64,000 nucleotides of DNA, taken from CAZWBR01 sp964632305 (GTDB lineage: Bacteria; Bacteroidota; Bacteroidia; Bacteroidales; Prolixibacteraceae). The first letter of the stretch is position 1. Each line of letters starts with the position of its first letter. The translations under genes were made by a program, and so were the position numbers. Shown here one piece after another: positions 8,566-17,622 of the stretch. Where the stretch lies: NCBI GenBank assembly GCA_964632305.1, contig CAZWBR010000019.1, positions 6,453 to 70,452 of the forward strand. Direction: 5' to 3'. A model generated the notes under the pieces. That model worked only from the letters and a program-made list of their open reading frames with translations. It had not been told where the DNA came from and did no database searches.

Positions 8566-8591
8566 CCATTAATTTTTACCCCTCTTTCGAT

Positions 8592-8668
<77 letters not shown>

Positions 8669-8802
8669 GTTATTATTTTTAATAACGGCGGCAAAGGTAA
8701 CATCTTTTCAAAAAACGACAAATCCTTTGCCGCTAAATTTTAAAAATGTTTAATTAACGATTGGAGCAAGACCAGATTGCCCTTCCAAACTTAATCAATT
8801 CT

Positions 8803-9618
8803 CTAATTTACACGTTTCAGGGAGGTAAAACAGATTAGCAGCAGACCGGCCCCCATCAACATCCCGTTGATAAGGTAACTTGCAGGATCGCCGGGGCGAA
8901 TGACCGTAAGGTTTTCAAGATCAGCACAATAAATAACAGACAGGTAAACCAGTCCATTATGAATGGCATGGCCGCCGATGCAAGCAAGGACAGATCCGGT
9001 TCGGATCCTCACCCACCCCAGGATCAACCCAAGCAGGAAGGTTGCCGGGAATTGCCACGGATTAAGATGGAATAATGCGAAGAGAAGAGCCGAAAAGAAA
9101 ATGGCCCGGGAAGCTGTATAGTTATGACTAAACCCGGTCATTATGGCACCCCGGAAAATCAACTCTTCAACCACCGGTGCAATAACCACGATACGAACGA
9201 CACCACTCCAGACTCCAAGATCGGAATCGAAAAGTCTGGCAAACATCTCCATAAACCATGTAGGGGGTGGGATTACCCGATCGAGTTGCAGGCTTATTTC
9301 GTTCAGAAAAAACTGAAGTCCGGCAAAAGTCAGCACCATCGAAGGAAGGATTAACAGGTTAAAGCTCCGAATGGGGAAAACCTTAGTTAACGGGAGGCCA
9401 GAAAAGCGATAGCCCAGAAAGAGGATAAAAATCGTCGAACCGAAGAAAACGGGTATTTTGATCCAAGGTTCGTAAAGCCAATCGGTCCCATGCTGATAAT
9501 CGTATAATGCCAGCGGAAAATCGATGATTGTTTGAATGAAAATATAGACCACAATCAGGTTGGCCGCTTGCCAAAAAGTTGGATAGATCTTTTCTTGATC
9601 TTGATGATATAGTGCCAA
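8803..9618 (-). CDS. CPBP-family intramembrane metalloprotease
   Basis: A 271-aa multi-pass membrane protein. The CPBP (Abi/CAAX) motifs are present: 'VVEELIFRGAIM' (EExxxR), 'FALFHLNPWQFPATF' (the FHxxx metal His) and 'GHAIHNGLVYL' (a further His/Asn site). These form the Glu/His active centre of Rce1-like proteases. At least six hydrophobic segments are visible. Bacterial members act in bacteriocin self-immunity, prenyl-protein processing or unknown functions, and no bacteriocin genes lie nearby, so the role is open. Confidence 0.82.
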   Translation of the reverse strand: MALYHQDQEKIYPTFWQAANLIVVYIFIQTIIDFPLALYDYQHGTDWLYEPWIKIPVFFGSTIFILFLGYRFSGLPLTKVFPIRSFNLLILPSMVLTFAGLQFFLNEISLQLDRVIPPPTWFMEMFARLFDSDLGVWSGVVRIVVIAPVVEELIFRGAIMTGFSHNYTASRAIFFSALLFALFHLNPWQFPATFLLGLILGWVRIRTGSVLACIGGHAIHNGLVYLSVIYCADLENLTVIRPGDPASYLINGMLMGAGLLLICFTSLKRVN

Positions 9619-9858
9619 AACAGTTTTTTTATTTTCAAAAGTAAATAATCGGGAGAATAATCTAATGTTCCCAATACAAAAAAATGTTTACGGATTAAAA
9701 ATAAGTCATTGATTTATTGCATTCAATCCTCAAAAAAGGAGATAAAAGCGGGATCCGCAACTGTACATATGATTAAAATGATTATATTTGTCTGATTTTA
9801 AGCAAAAAAGAAATTTTAAGTTTTATCTTAAAATCTTCTGAGAAAATTAGATGCAAAG

Positions 9859-9890
9859 TTTGATTATTTAAAGTAAAAGTAGTTACTTTG
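9859..9890 (+). promoter_or_regulatory. promoter of the rpmB-rpmG operon
   Basis: TTTG at 9859-9862, a 21-bp spacer and TACTTTG at 9884-9890 match the Bacteroidota -33/-7 pattern, 45 bp before the rpmB start. The rest of the 9619-9935 gap is AT-rich with no gene seen. Confidence 0.6.
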
Positions 9891-9935
9891 CGAACTGTTT
9901 GAAAAATGTAGGTCAGAAGTTAAAAAATACTCAAA

Positions 9936-10178
9936 ATGTCGAGAGTTTGTCAAATAACCGGTAAAAAAGTGATGGTTGGGAACAACGTATCCCACTCAAA
10001 ACGAAGGACCAAAAGGAAGTTCATGGTGAACATCTTCACCAAGCGTTTTTATGTACCTGAAGAAGACAGGTGGATAAAACTCAATGTTTCAGCCGCAGGG
10101 TTGAGAACCATTAATAAAAACGGCCTTGCTGCTACGCTGAAAGATGCTAAAGCAAAAGGTTATATTGAAAATATTTAA
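9936..10178 (+). CDS. rpmB: 50S ribosomal protein L28
   Basis: At 80 aa it has the usual Bacteroidota length. It opens 'MSRVCQITGKKVMVGNNVSH', followed by the basic 'SKRRTKRKFMVNI' and 'LKVSAAGLRTI'-like blocks of L28. It is a structural protein of the large ribosomal subunit. It is the first gene of a tight three-gene operon with rpmG (14-bp gap) and a DUF4295 gene, an order conserved in Bacteroidota. Confidence 0.96.
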   Translation: MSRVCQITGKKVMVGNNVSHSKRRTKRKFMVNIFTKRFYVPEEDRWIKLNVSAAGLRTINKNGLAATLKDAKAKGYIENI

Positions 10179-10192
10179 TTAGTTACTGAACC

Positions 10193-10375
10193 ATGGCAAA
10201 GAAAGGTAACCGAGTACAAGTCATCTTGGAATGTACCGAGCATAAAGCAACAGGTATTCCCGGCACATCCCGTTATGTGACTAAGAAGAACCGGAAAAAT
10301 ACACCGGAACGTCTTGAACTGAAAAAATATAACCCGATTCTTAAAAGAGTAACCGTACACCGGGAAATTAAATAA
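10193..10375 (+). CDS. rpmG: 50S ribosomal protein L33
   Basis: A 60-aa basic protein starting 'MAKKGNRVQVILECTEHKAT' with 'SRYVTKKNRKNTPERLELKK', typical of L33. It has only a single Cys, so it is probably the zinc-independent (C-minus) form. It is second in the rpmB operon. Confidence 0.95.
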   Translation: MAKKGNRVQVILECTEHKATGIPGTSRYVTKKNRKNTPERLELKKYNPILKRVTVHREIK

Positions 10376-10383
10376 TTTGAACT

Positions 10384-10539
10384 ATGGCAAAGAAAGTAGT
10401 TGCATCGCTTCAAAAAGGTGCCGGAAAAGGATATTCCAAAGTAATCAAAATGGTCAAGTCGGAAAAGACCGGCGCTTACACTTTTGTTGAGGAAGTTGTT
10501 CCTAATGACAATGTTAAGGACTATTTTGCAAAGAAGTAA
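10384..10539 (+). CDS. DUF4295 small basic protein, 51 aa
   Basis: The frame starts ATG 8 bp after rpmG and encodes 'MAKKVVASLQKGAGKGYSKV', ending 'VPNDNVKDYFAKK' before TAA. This small basic family occurs in Bacteroidota directly behind L28/L33 and is probably ribosome-associated, though its function is unproven. Length, start and operon position all fit the family. Confidence 0.85.
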   Translation: MAKKVVASLQKGAGKGYSKVIKMVKSEKTGAYTFVEEVVPNDNVKDYFAKK

Positions 10540-10561
10540 TTCATTTTTTTGAATAATTAGG

Positions 10562-10592
10562 GAAGCTTTCGTCAATTTTGATGAGAGCTTTC
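10562..10592 (+). terminator. terminator after the rpmB operon
   Basis: GAAGCTTTCGTCA pairs imperfectly with TGATGAGAGCTTTC over a short T-rich loop and is followed by TTTTTG. Confidence 0.5.
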
Positions 10593-10669
10593 TTTTTGTG
10601 TTCAAATCAATTCAATCAGGTTAACGGACCATAGGATAACAGCAATTTTGAACGTGTAATTTTTTCGTT

Positions 10670-11617
10670 ATGGGAATTTTCAGTTTTACCAGATCAAAAA
10701 AAGAGAGCCTCGACAAAGGGCTGGAGAAGACCAAGGAAAGTGTTTTCAAGAAGCTCTCCAGGGCTATTGTCGGAAAGACAAAGGTCGATGATGAGGTCCT
10801 CGACAATCTTGAAGAGGTGCTGATCTCCTCGGATGTTGGTGTAAAAACAACGCTGAAAATTATCGAACGTATCGAAAAACGGGTTTCCCAGGATAAATAT
10901 CTCGGGACATCGGAGCTTAATAATATTCTGAAGAGTGAGATTTCCGCGCTATTGTCCGAAAACAATTCGGGAGAAGTGGCTGATTTTGATCTACCCCAAA
11001 CCGGCAATCCATACGTGATTATGGTCGTTGGGGTGAATGGCGTTGGGAAGACCACCACGATTGGAAAACTGGCCCATCAGTTTAAGGCTGCCGGGAAAAA
11101 AGTTGTCTTGGGAGCTGCCGATACTTTCCGTGCCGCAGCCATCGATCAGCTTCAGATCTGGGCCGACCGGGTGGGAGTACCCATTGTTAAACAGAGCATG
11201 GGTGCTGATCCCGCTTCCGTAGCCTATGATACCCTGCAATCGGCCAAAGCTTCAGGAGCTGACGTGGTGATAATTGACACGGCTGGTCGTTTGCACAACA
11301 AGATCAACCTGATGAACGAGCTCTCGAAGATTAAGAAAGTGATGCAGAAGGTTTTCCCGGATGCTCCCGACGAAGTGTTGCTTGTTCTGGACGGTTCAAC
11401 CGGACAAAATGCATTCGAACAGGCGAACCAATTTACCCTGGCTACTGAAGTTACCGCGATGGCCCTGACCAAACTCGACGGAACGGCAAAAGGAGGGGTT
11501 GTGATCGGGATCTCCGACCAGTTTAAGATCCCGGTTAAGTATATCGGTGTCGGAGAAGGATTAGACGATCTGCAGATTTTTCAAAAAAACGAATTTGTGG
11601 ATTCACTCTTCAGTTAA
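10670..11617 (+). CDS. ftsY: signal recognition particle receptor FtsY
   Basis: A 315-aa SRP GTPase with a helical N domain followed by the G domain: 'GVNGVGKTTTIGKLAH' (G1), 'AADTFRAAAIDQL' (G2), 'VVIIDTAGRLHNK' (G3), 'ALTKLDGTAKGG' (G4) and 'YIGVGEGLDDL' (G5). It docks ribosome-SRP complexes at the membrane for co-translational insertion. There is almost no acidic A domain, as is common in Bacteroidota. It is followed by a small hairpin (about 11647-11670) and then rimO. Confidence 0.96.
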   Translation: MGIFSFTRSKKESLDKGLEKTKESVFKKLSRAIVGKTKVDDEVLDNLEEVLISSDVGVKTTLKIIERIEKRVSQDKYLGTSELNNILKSEISALLSENNSGEVADFDLPQTGNPYVIMVVGVNGVGKTTTIGKLAHQFKAAGKKVVLGAADTFRAAAIDQLQIWADRVGVPIVKQSMGADPASVAYDTLQSAKASGADVVIIDTAGRLHNKINLMNELSKIKKVMQKVFPDAPDEVLLVLDGSTGQNAFEQANQFTLATEVTAMALTKLDGTAKGGVVIGISDQFKIPVKYIGVGEGLDDLQIFQKNEFVDSLFS

Positions 11618-11708
11618 CTGAAAATTCCGAATCATTTTATAATATAAGGGGTGCTTTGAGCATCCTTTTCTGTTTTTCTGTTAATTTTGTAATTTGTAAT
11701 AAGTGACG

Positions 11709-12998
11709 ATGGCTAAGAAAATTAATGTAGTAACGTTGGGGTGTTCGAAAAACCTGGTGGACTCAGAGCTGTTTCTTTCTCAAATGAAAGCGAACGGATA
11801 CCAGGTGAGTCATGACTCGGATGATTCGGATGCCCGGATTGTTGCCATCAATACCTGCGGTTTTATTCTTGATGCCAAAGAAGAATCGGTTGATACGATA
11901 TTGGAATATGTCGACGCCAAGAACAAAGGTTTGATTGATAAGATATTTGTTTTTGGGTGCTTGACTGAACGATACAAGGAAGAGCTTTTAAAGGAGATTC
12001 CTGAGGTAGATGGCTTCTATGGCAAATTCCAGGTCAAAAAAATGGTAGAGGACCTGAAAGCGGAGTATAAGATGAGCCTTTCGCATGAACGTTACCTTAC
12101 CACGCCTTCTCATTATGCCTATTTGAAAATATCAGAAGGCTGCAACCGCACCTGTTCCTATTGCGCCATTCCACGAATGACCGGGAAACATATTTCCATC
12201 CCGATGGAGGAACTGGTAAAAGAGGCTGAATCACTGACAAAAAAGGGGGTAAAGGAGTTATTGATCATCGCTCAAGATCTCTCTTTTTATGGGTTGGATC
12301 TGTATAAAGAACCGAAGTTAGCAGAATTAACACGACAGTTAGCTGATCTGCCCGGAATTGAGTGGATCAAACTCCATTATGCCTATCCGGCCAACTTCCC
12401 GTTCGAGGTACTGACGGTGATGAAAGAGAAGGAAAATGTGGCTAAGTACCTCGACATTGCCTTACAGCATTGCAGCGATAATGTTTTGAAAAAGATGAGG
12501 CGCAATATCACCAAGGCAGAAACCGTAGCCCTAATACAACGAATAAGGGAAGAAGTTCCCGGAATCCATCTTCGTACTACCCTACTGGTAGGCCATCCTG
12601 GAGAGACCGATGCGGATTTTGAAGAGTTGAAAGAGTTTGTTAAAACCATGCGTTTCGAACGATTAGGGGTATTTCCCTATTCGCATGAAGAGGATACTTA
12701 TGCCGGAGAAAACTATGAAGATAATGTCCCGGAAGAGATAAAACAAGCCAGGGCCAATGAAATCATGGCCATCCAGCAGGAAATATCAGCAGAAATCAAT
12801 ACCGAGAAAGTCGGGACTATTCTCAAAGTAGTAATTGACCGTAAAGAAGGAGATTATTTTATCGGACGTACCGAATATGACTCTCCGGAGGTGGATGGAG
12901 AGGTATTAATAAATACGGATGACCTAATTCCGGGCAAATTCTACAGGGTTAAAATAACCTCATCGGAAGATTTTGATTTATATGGCGTGATCGCATAA
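11709..12998 (+). CDS. rimO: ribosomal protein S12 methylthiotransferase RimO
   Basis: A radical-SAM methylthiotransferase with three domains. The N-terminal UPF0004 domain has Cys in 'VTLGCSKNLVDSE', 'INTCGFI' and 'FGCLTERY' for the auxiliary cluster. The radical SAM core has 'CNRTCSYCAIPRMTG' (CxxxCxxC), and a C-terminal TRAM domain ends 'SEDFDLYGVIA'. The start of the TRAM ('VGTILKVVIDRKEGDYFIGR') and the SxNLVDSE block favour RimO over MiaB. I prefer the ATG at 11709 over the GTG two codons upstream. Confidence 0.94.
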   Translation: MAKKINVVTLGCSKNLVDSELFLSQMKANGYQVSHDSDDSDARIVAINTCGFILDAKEESVDTILEYVDAKNKGLIDKIFVFGCLTERYKEELLKEIPEVDGFYGKFQVKKMVEDLKAEYKMSLSHERYLTTPSHYAYLKISEGCNRTCSYCAIPRMTGKHISIPMEELVKEAESLTKKGVKELLIIAQDLSFYGLDLYKEPKLAELTRQLADLPGIEWIKLHYAYPANFPFEVLTVMKEKENVAKYLDIALQHCSDNVLKKMRRNITKAETVALIQRIREEVPGIHLRTTLLVGHPGETDADFEELKEFVKTMRFERLGVFPYSHEEDTYAGENYEDNVPEEIKQARANEIMAIQQEISAEINTEKVGTILKVVIDRKEGDYFIGRTEYDSPEVDGEVLINTDDLIPGKFYRVKITSSEDFDLYGVIA

Positions 12999-13031
12999 CC
13001 GAAAGCTTTTACAGAGGGAAAAACCTGGAGT

Positions 13032-13817
13032 CTAATGCGGAAGCATCTTTTTATGCTGTTCACCGGTCATAATCTTCCCGATTGTGTAATCATTCAGTTT
13101 CATCTTATCATTCACTGCAAATATTTTGGTCGATGAGTCGTAGATTGAATCCAGAATATTTTTTAATTCTTCGTTAGCTTGCGCATGTTCAATTTCAATC
13201 ATATCACGCTTATGAACGGCTTCTGCATATTCGAGTTCCGCTCTGCGAAGATTCTCAGAGAACAGACGCAGATCGTCAAGGATTCGGTGAAATACTTCTT
13301 TCCCTGACAATTGATCCATATAAAATTCAATCTTCTTATTGAGCAACCGTGTAAAACGAAGTGTTTCCCATACCTTTCGTTTTCGCAAACATTCTCTCAA
13401 CTCATTAATATAGAACTCAGAAGCATCGGCCTTTAATCCATTTTCGTCTATTGACTTATGGATCATTGCTTCTGTAATATTCAGAATAGGCCGGTAATGA
13501 CTGATGTAGTTGTTGATTTTCTGTCTTCTGGAATCAACCTCATCATTCAACCGTTCAATTGGATCAAGATTTTCCATCTCCTGAATCCTGGATTGAAAAT
13601 CGGCGATAAACTGGTCATCATACTGTAAAGAGTAATTTGCAAACAAGTATTTGTCGCGAATAAAACTCTCCAAAACTTTATGGGCAACGAGCGAGATTTC
13701 CTGCTCATTGATTCCACTGCTTGTTTCAATCATAATAAGGGACTTTTCAGCGTTTCGAATAGAATGCAACCGGATAATAATGCGATCATTCGCCGAAAAC
13801 AACGGCACATAGTCCAT
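13032..13817 (-). CDS. uncharacterised helical protein, 261 aa
   Basis: I do not recognise this family. The protein is charged and almost entirely helical by composition. Long heptad-like stretches ('FSENLRRAELEYAEAVHKRD', 'IEIEHAQANEELKNILDSIY') suggest a C-terminal coiled coil. There is no signal peptide, membrane segment or Cys cluster, so it is probably cytoplasmic. Codon use resembles the host backbone. It is convergent with rimO (33-bp gap) and has no operon partner. The 345-bp region upstream (13818-14162) contains no gene but holds a long imperfect inverted repeat, reported separately. Confidence 0.6.
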   Translation of the reverse strand: MDYVPLFSANDRIIIRLHSIRNAEKSLIMIETSSGINEQEISLVAHKVLESFIRDKYLFANYSLQYDDQFIADFQSRIQEMENLDPIERLNDEVDSRRQKINNYISHYRPILNITEAMIHKSIDENGLKADASEFYINELRECLRKRKVWETLRFTRLLNKKIEFYMDQLSGKEVFHRILDDLRLFSENLRRAELEYAEAVHKRDMIEIEHAQANEELKNILDSIYDSSTKIFAVNDKMKLNDYTIGKIMTGEQHKKMLPH

Positions 13818-13874
13818 ACCTCCAACTATAAGAGGTCCTCCTCTGTTTTGTTCTTATTAAAATTACGTCATTTA

Positions 13875-13941
13875 ATCGGTAAAAACAAGCTGATTCCCTT
13901 GTTGAAACATTGATATCAGCTTGATTTAACCGGTGTAACGG
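13875..13941. repeat. long imperfect inverted repeat upstream of the 261-aa gene
   Basis: AATCGGT followed by ACAAGCTGAT is mirrored after about 20 bp by ATCAGCTTG and then ACCGGT. The arms match with a few unpaired bases, so a cruciform or RNA hairpin is possible. Nothing else is recognisable in the 13818-14162 gap. Confidence 0.5.
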
Positions 13942-14162
13942 ATGTTTTGGCAATAGTGACTGACGGTAATTATTCCATTCACTAATTGGGAGTATAACCT
14001 CCTCCCCACCCCTGCCAACGAATTGTTATAAACAGTAGTTTTCCCATAAGGATACTAAACTATTCAATCTTCCTAACAGAAAAAACTGTGGTCATTCAAG
14101 GAAACAAATCCGATGGGATATCGTTTAAATAAAAGAAATTCAATGAATGAGTTTATACGGAA

Positions 14163-14801
14163 ATGAGTAAAACACTTCTATTGTTATCCTGGTTTATTAT
14201 TTCATATCCTGAGTCTTTATCTATGATGAATTTTCAAAATAAGACAGAGCAAGAGCGCGATTCAACCTTAACGACCGCTACTTTTGGCGGCGGATGTTTT
14301 TGGTGCACGGAGGCTATATTCAAACAATTAAAGGGAGTCTGCGAAGTTACCTCAGGTTATTCGGGAGGTCATGTCAAAAATCCCACCTATCAGGAGGTTT
14401 GTGAGGGCAATACCGGCCATGCCGAGTGCATCAGAATAACCTACGATCCCAATCAAATCAATTATACCGAACTACTGGAAGTATTTTGGATGACCCATGA
14501 TCCGACGACCTTAAATCGACAGGGGGCAGATATTGGCCCCCAATACCGTTCGGTGATCTTCTATCATGACGAAGAACAAAAAGAACTGGCGCTCCTCTAT
14601 AAAAACAAACTTAATACACAAAAGATTTGGGATCGCCCCATCGTTACGGAGATCGCCAAATTTGAAAAGTTCTATCCGGCCGAAAAATATCATCAGAATT
14701 ACTATTTTCTGAATAAAAATCAGGCATATTGCCGAATGGTGATTACCCCGAAACTGGATAAGTTTAAGAAAATATTTTCAGGGAAAATTGCCCGACCATA
14801 A
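14163..14801 (+). CDS. msrA: peptide-methionine (S)-S-oxide reductase MsrA
   Basis: A protein of 212 aa. 'TATFGGGCFWCTEAIFKQLK' contains the catalytic GCFWC Cys, followed by 'VTSGYSGGHVKNPTYQEVC', 'GHAECIRITYDP', 'FWMTHDPTTLNRQGADIGPQ' and the late 'KNQAYCRMVI', which may hold a resolving Cys. It reduces methionine-S-sulfoxide in proteins. About 35 residues precede the domain and begin 'MSKTLLLLSWFIISYPES', a likely signal or anchor, so the enzyme may act in the cell envelope. It has no operon partners. Confidence 0.93.
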   Translation: MSKTLLLLSWFIISYPESLSMMNFQNKTEQERDSTLTTATFGGGCFWCTEAIFKQLKGVCEVTSGYSGGHVKNPTYQEVCEGNTGHAECIRITYDPNQINYTELLEVFWMTHDPTTLNRQGADIGPQYRSVIFYHDEEQKELALLYKNKLNTQKIWDRPIVTEIAKFEKFYPAEKYHQNYYFLNKNQAYCRMVITPKLDKFKKIFSGKIARP

Positions 14802-14842
14802 CAAAATAAATTGAGCCATTCTCCCTATTTCCTTATTTTATA

Positions 14843-15240
14843 AAAGAGACTTCCTTAGGTTGAATAGCTTAACTGGTCTTAAAAATTGTGCCCCAATCTT
14901 GATTTAAACAGTCTCTTTTGGTACTACACTGCAACTCAAAAACATCAAGGAGGCTGATCAGGAGTATTCTTACCAACGTTGCCACAACGTAGAATGCCTT
15001 TTTTGTATTTGCCATTTTCAGGATCACACTCCTTCGCAATTGGGCCATCAACGGCGACCAAACCTGTTATACTTACAACGCCAATTAAATTGATGACTTG
15101 TTTGAAAATCAGCAAAGCTATACCTTCAGGAGTAACTCCTTTCTTTTTTAGCCGTTCAGTAGTTAAGAATTATATCACCCCACTGGTTCAATGGAAAATC
15201 CTTTTATACAAACAATTCTTCCAGGAAACATGCTGAGGTA
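14843..15240. other. gene-poor stretch with a possible decayed small minus-strand ORF
   Basis: The 885-bp gap 14802-15687 has no convincing gene. On the minus strand, from about 15150 to 14955, one frame reads 'LKKKGVTPEGIALLIFKQVI' and later 'AKECDPENGKYKKGILRCGN', with small Cys-containing secreted-peptide character but no ATG. An overlapping frame starts at an ATG. AAAAGAGACT (14843-14852) and AGTCTCTTTT (14911-14920) are inverted copies. This may be a decayed small gene; I could not name it. Confidence 0.3.
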
Positions 15241-15364
15241 TATTCCCACGCTGAACAAAAACTACGAGCCCCACCATTCCCGAATTGGTATCGGCCCCTC
15301 CTGATTTAATTCGTGCCAAAATTGAATATTGTTTTAAGAACTATTTCAATACTATTAATAAACT

Positions 15365-15439
15365 CTTTCTGTACCATTATAGTATAGAACAAGTACAGAA
15401 ACAGTACAGAAACAGTACAAAAAGTCCGAGGATGGCCGG
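15365..15439. repeat. 11-bp-unit intergenic element B
   Basis: One left unit (CTTTCTGTACC, 15365-15375), a 5-bp spacer, then four right-hand units in exact 11-bp register: 15381 (AGTATAGAACA), 15392 and 15403 (both AGTACAGAAAC) and 15414 (AGTACAAAAAG). It is followed at once by AAAGTCCGAGGATGGCCGG (15421-15439), similar to the motif downstream of element A. Confidence 0.8.
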
Positions 15440-15687
15440 ATTGAAATTCATCTTAACCAACTGACTTCAGGTCTGGTAACAATGTTTATCCATACATCTT
15501 CATTTTCCCAGATAAAGAATTGAATTACAAGGAATAGATTAAAGTATAGCATCATTTTGACAGAACCATACCAACAGAATAGCGTTCTTTTTTACGGGCA
15601 GTTATCCGTCAAAAATCGGACAAGGATTTACAATATTTGAGCGGACATTCAACTGAAAAAGTTACATTTGCTTCAAAATTAAAGATT

Positions 15688-16278
15688 ATGAACACTTGGT
15701 TTGAATGTACTGCAAAATATACTAAAATGGATGAAAACGGCAGGGAGAAAAAGGCCAGCGAGACCTACCTCCTCGATGCTGTTTCATTTACTGAAGCTGA
15801 AAGTCGGATATATAAGGAGCTCCAGACCATGGTCAGCGGCGAGTTTACCGTCAGCAAGATTTCCAAGACCAATGTTTCTGAGATCATTCCTTCAGAAACC
15901 GGCGACCGTTGGTTTAAAGCGAAGGTCACCTTTATCACAGTCGACGAAGAGAGTGGAAAGGAAAAAAGAATCGGCCAGTTTGTCCTCGTATTTTCCAATA
16001 CGATTAAGGAAGCTTACGATCAGATTATCGAGGCGATGAAAGGGATGATGGCTGATTTCGAGATTACCGGAATCACTGAAAGTTCCATAATGGATGTATT
16101 TCCATATTTTTCTGATTCACAGAAAATGCCAGAAAACCTCTCCCCTATTGCCAGCTCCTTTGAAGAAGCCATAGGGAATAATGATAATTACAAATTCGAG
16201 GATGAGGACATTGAAGAAGAAACCCCGGAAGATGAGAATGAGGATGAGGATGAAGATCTGGACCCGATTGAAGAATAA
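15688..16278 (+). CDS. DUF4494 domain protein, 196 aa
   Basis: The start at 'MNTWFECTAKYTKMDENGRE' (15688) is preferred over the non-ATG start 17 codons upstream because the family begins with MxxWFEC. The fold contains two related halves ('WFECTAKYTK...' and 'WFKAKVTFITVDEESGK'), followed by 'ESSIMDVFPYF'. The last 30 residues are almost purely acidic (Glu/Asp runs), an unstructured tail. The family is restricted to Bacteroidota and of unknown function. The gene is followed by a bidirectional terminator shared with the Fur-family gene. Confidence 0.85.
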   Translation: MNTWFECTAKYTKMDENGREKKASETYLLDAVSFTEAESRIYKELQTMVSGEFTVSKISKTNVSEIIPSETGDRWFKAKVTFITVDEESGKEKRIGQFVLVFSNTIKEAYDQIIEAMKGMMADFEITGITESSIMDVFPYFSDSQKMPENLSPIASSFEEAIGNNDNYKFEDEDIEEETPEDENEDEDEDLDPIEE

Positions 16279-16295
16279 GTTAACCTTTAATAAAT

Positions 16296-16323
16296 AAAAA
16301 AACGGTCAGTTGACCGTTTTTTT
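16296..16323. terminator. bidirectional terminator between the DUF4494 and Fur-family genes
   Basis: A perfect 13-bp inverted repeat with core ACGGTCA/TGACCGT, an A7 run on the left and a T7 run on the right. It can stop both convergent genes. Confidence 0.85.
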
Positions 16324-16327
16324 ATTT

Positions 16328-16750
16328 TCAGGCATCCATTTTTTCAATGCAGAAAGCACAAACGCCCTTTATATAATAATGATGTTCATCTAACCGGAAA
16401 CCATCAAGAGAAGGGGAAGGCAGATCTTCCTTTTTCAACCTAAAATCGATAATACTTCCACATATCTTGCATTTAAAATGCCCGTGTACAGAAGTATCGG
16501 CATCATAACGCACCTCATTATTCTCCACATTCAAGGCTAAGGCTACGCCCTCCTGGACAAAAAGATTCAATACATTGTAAACCGTAGTCTTTGAAAGCCC
16601 TTTCATCTCATGAATCAAATCGGAATAAATCATATCGACTGTAGGATGATTGCGCTTTGAAACGAGATACTGCATAATTTTTAACCGTTTCTGTAAAGGC
16701 CGGATACCACTTTTTTCCAAATAGGTTTTTATTTGCTGCTCTTCCATCAC
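16328..16750 (-). CDS. Fur-family regulator, probably PerR-like
   Basis: A 140-aa protein with a winged helix ('GLSKTTVYNVLNLFVQEG') and the C-terminal half of Fur proteins. 'GHFKCKICGSIIDF' and 'VCAFCIEKMDA' provide the two CxxC pairs of the structural zinc site. 'DADTSVHGHFKC' supplies ligands for the regulatory metal. Its divergent position beside ahpC and a superoxide reductase points to PerR rather than Fur or Zur. Metal selectivity cannot be read from sequence alone. The start is one of two adjacent Met codons. Confidence 0.85.
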   Translation of the reverse strand: MMEEQQIKTYLEKSGIRPLQKRLKIMQYLVSKRNHPTVDMIYSDLIHEMKGLSKTTVYNVLNLFVQEGVALALNVENNEVRYDADTSVHGHFKCKICGSIIDFRLKKEDLPSPSLDGFRLDEHHYYIKGVCAFCIEKMDA

Positions 16751-16911
16751 AACTTTCTGAATTCGTTACAAATATAGTATATTTTTATTTGAACAATTGA
16801 TCATCATGGATTGTTATTTCCCATAAACCATTGGAGAATATTAACTAATAAATTAAATTTTTATTAAAAGACCTATACGGATCTATATTTTTCAAAATAA
16901 AACAGTATTAT

Positions 16912-16924
16912 TGTAATCATTACA
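16912..16924. promoter_or_regulatory. candidate PerR box upstream of ahpC
   Basis: TGTAATCATTACA is a perfect 6-1-6 palindrome, 22 bp before the ahpC start codon. It matches the core symmetry of Per boxes (TTATAATNATTATAA). Control by the divergent Fur-family gene is an inference. Confidence 0.6.
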
Positions 16925-16946
16925 TTTTAACTAAAATTATTTAAAT

Positions 16947-17579
16947 ATGAGTACATTAGTTGGGAAAAAAGCACCTTCTTTTAAGGCTACAGCGGTAATA
17001 AACGGGAATGATTTTGCAAATGATTTCTCTCTTGATCAGTATATTGGCAAGAAATATGTTCTGTTCTTTTTTTATCCCCTTGATTTTACATTTGTTTGTC
17101 CGACAGAGATAATTGCATTTCAAAATAAGCTGGGGGAGTTTGAAAAACGCGATGTGGCGGTTGTCGGTTGTTCTGTGGATTCGGAATACTCCCATTGGGC
17201 ATGGTTAAACACAGAGAAAAAGAAAGGGGGCATCGAAGGTGTTAAATTTCCATTAGTAGCCGATATCTCCAAGACCATTTCTGAAAACTATGGAGTTTTA
17301 GCAGGAGAATACGATGTTGACGAAGAGGGTAAAGCTCTTTTCAACGGGGCTCCGGTAGCTTATCGCGGATTGTTTCTGATTGACAAGAAAGGAATTGTCA
17401 GGCACCAATTGGTCAATGATCTTCCGTTGGGACGCAGTGTTGATGAAGCCATAAGAATGGTCGATGCATTACGTCATTTTGAAGAATATGGTGAAGTATG
17501 CCCGGCCAACTGGCAGGAAGGTAAAGAAGCGATGAAAGCTTCAGCCGAGGGGGTTGCAAATTATTTATCGAACAATTAA
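16947..17579 (+). CDS. ahpC: alkyl hydroperoxide reductase C (2-Cys peroxiredoxin)
   Basis: A 210-aa peroxiredoxin with peroxidatic Cys in 'YPLDFTFVCPTEIIAFQ' and resolving Cys in 'EVCPANWQEGKEAM', so it is a typical 2-Cys enzyme that reduces H2O2 and alkyl peroxides. The C-terminal 'EGVANYLSNN' corresponds to the flexible YF-type tail. No ahpF is nearby, so the reductant is unknown. The upstream Per-box palindrome and the divergent Fur-family gene suggest peroxide induction. A superoxide reductase gene follows after 43 bp. Confidence 0.95.
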   Translation: MSTLVGKKAPSFKATAVINGNDFANDFSLDQYIGKKYVLFFFYPLDFTFVCPTEIIAFQNKLGEFEKRDVAVVGCSVDSEYSHWAWLNTEKKKGGIEGVKFPLVADISKTISENYGVLAGEYDVDEEGKALFNGAPVAYRGLFLIDKKGIVRHQLVNDLPLGRSVDEAIRMVDALRHFEEYGEVCPANWQEGKEAMKASAEGVANYLSNN

Positions 17580-17622
17580 TTTGACAATATATTTCATTTT
17601 CTGACTTATTAAATACAACAAC

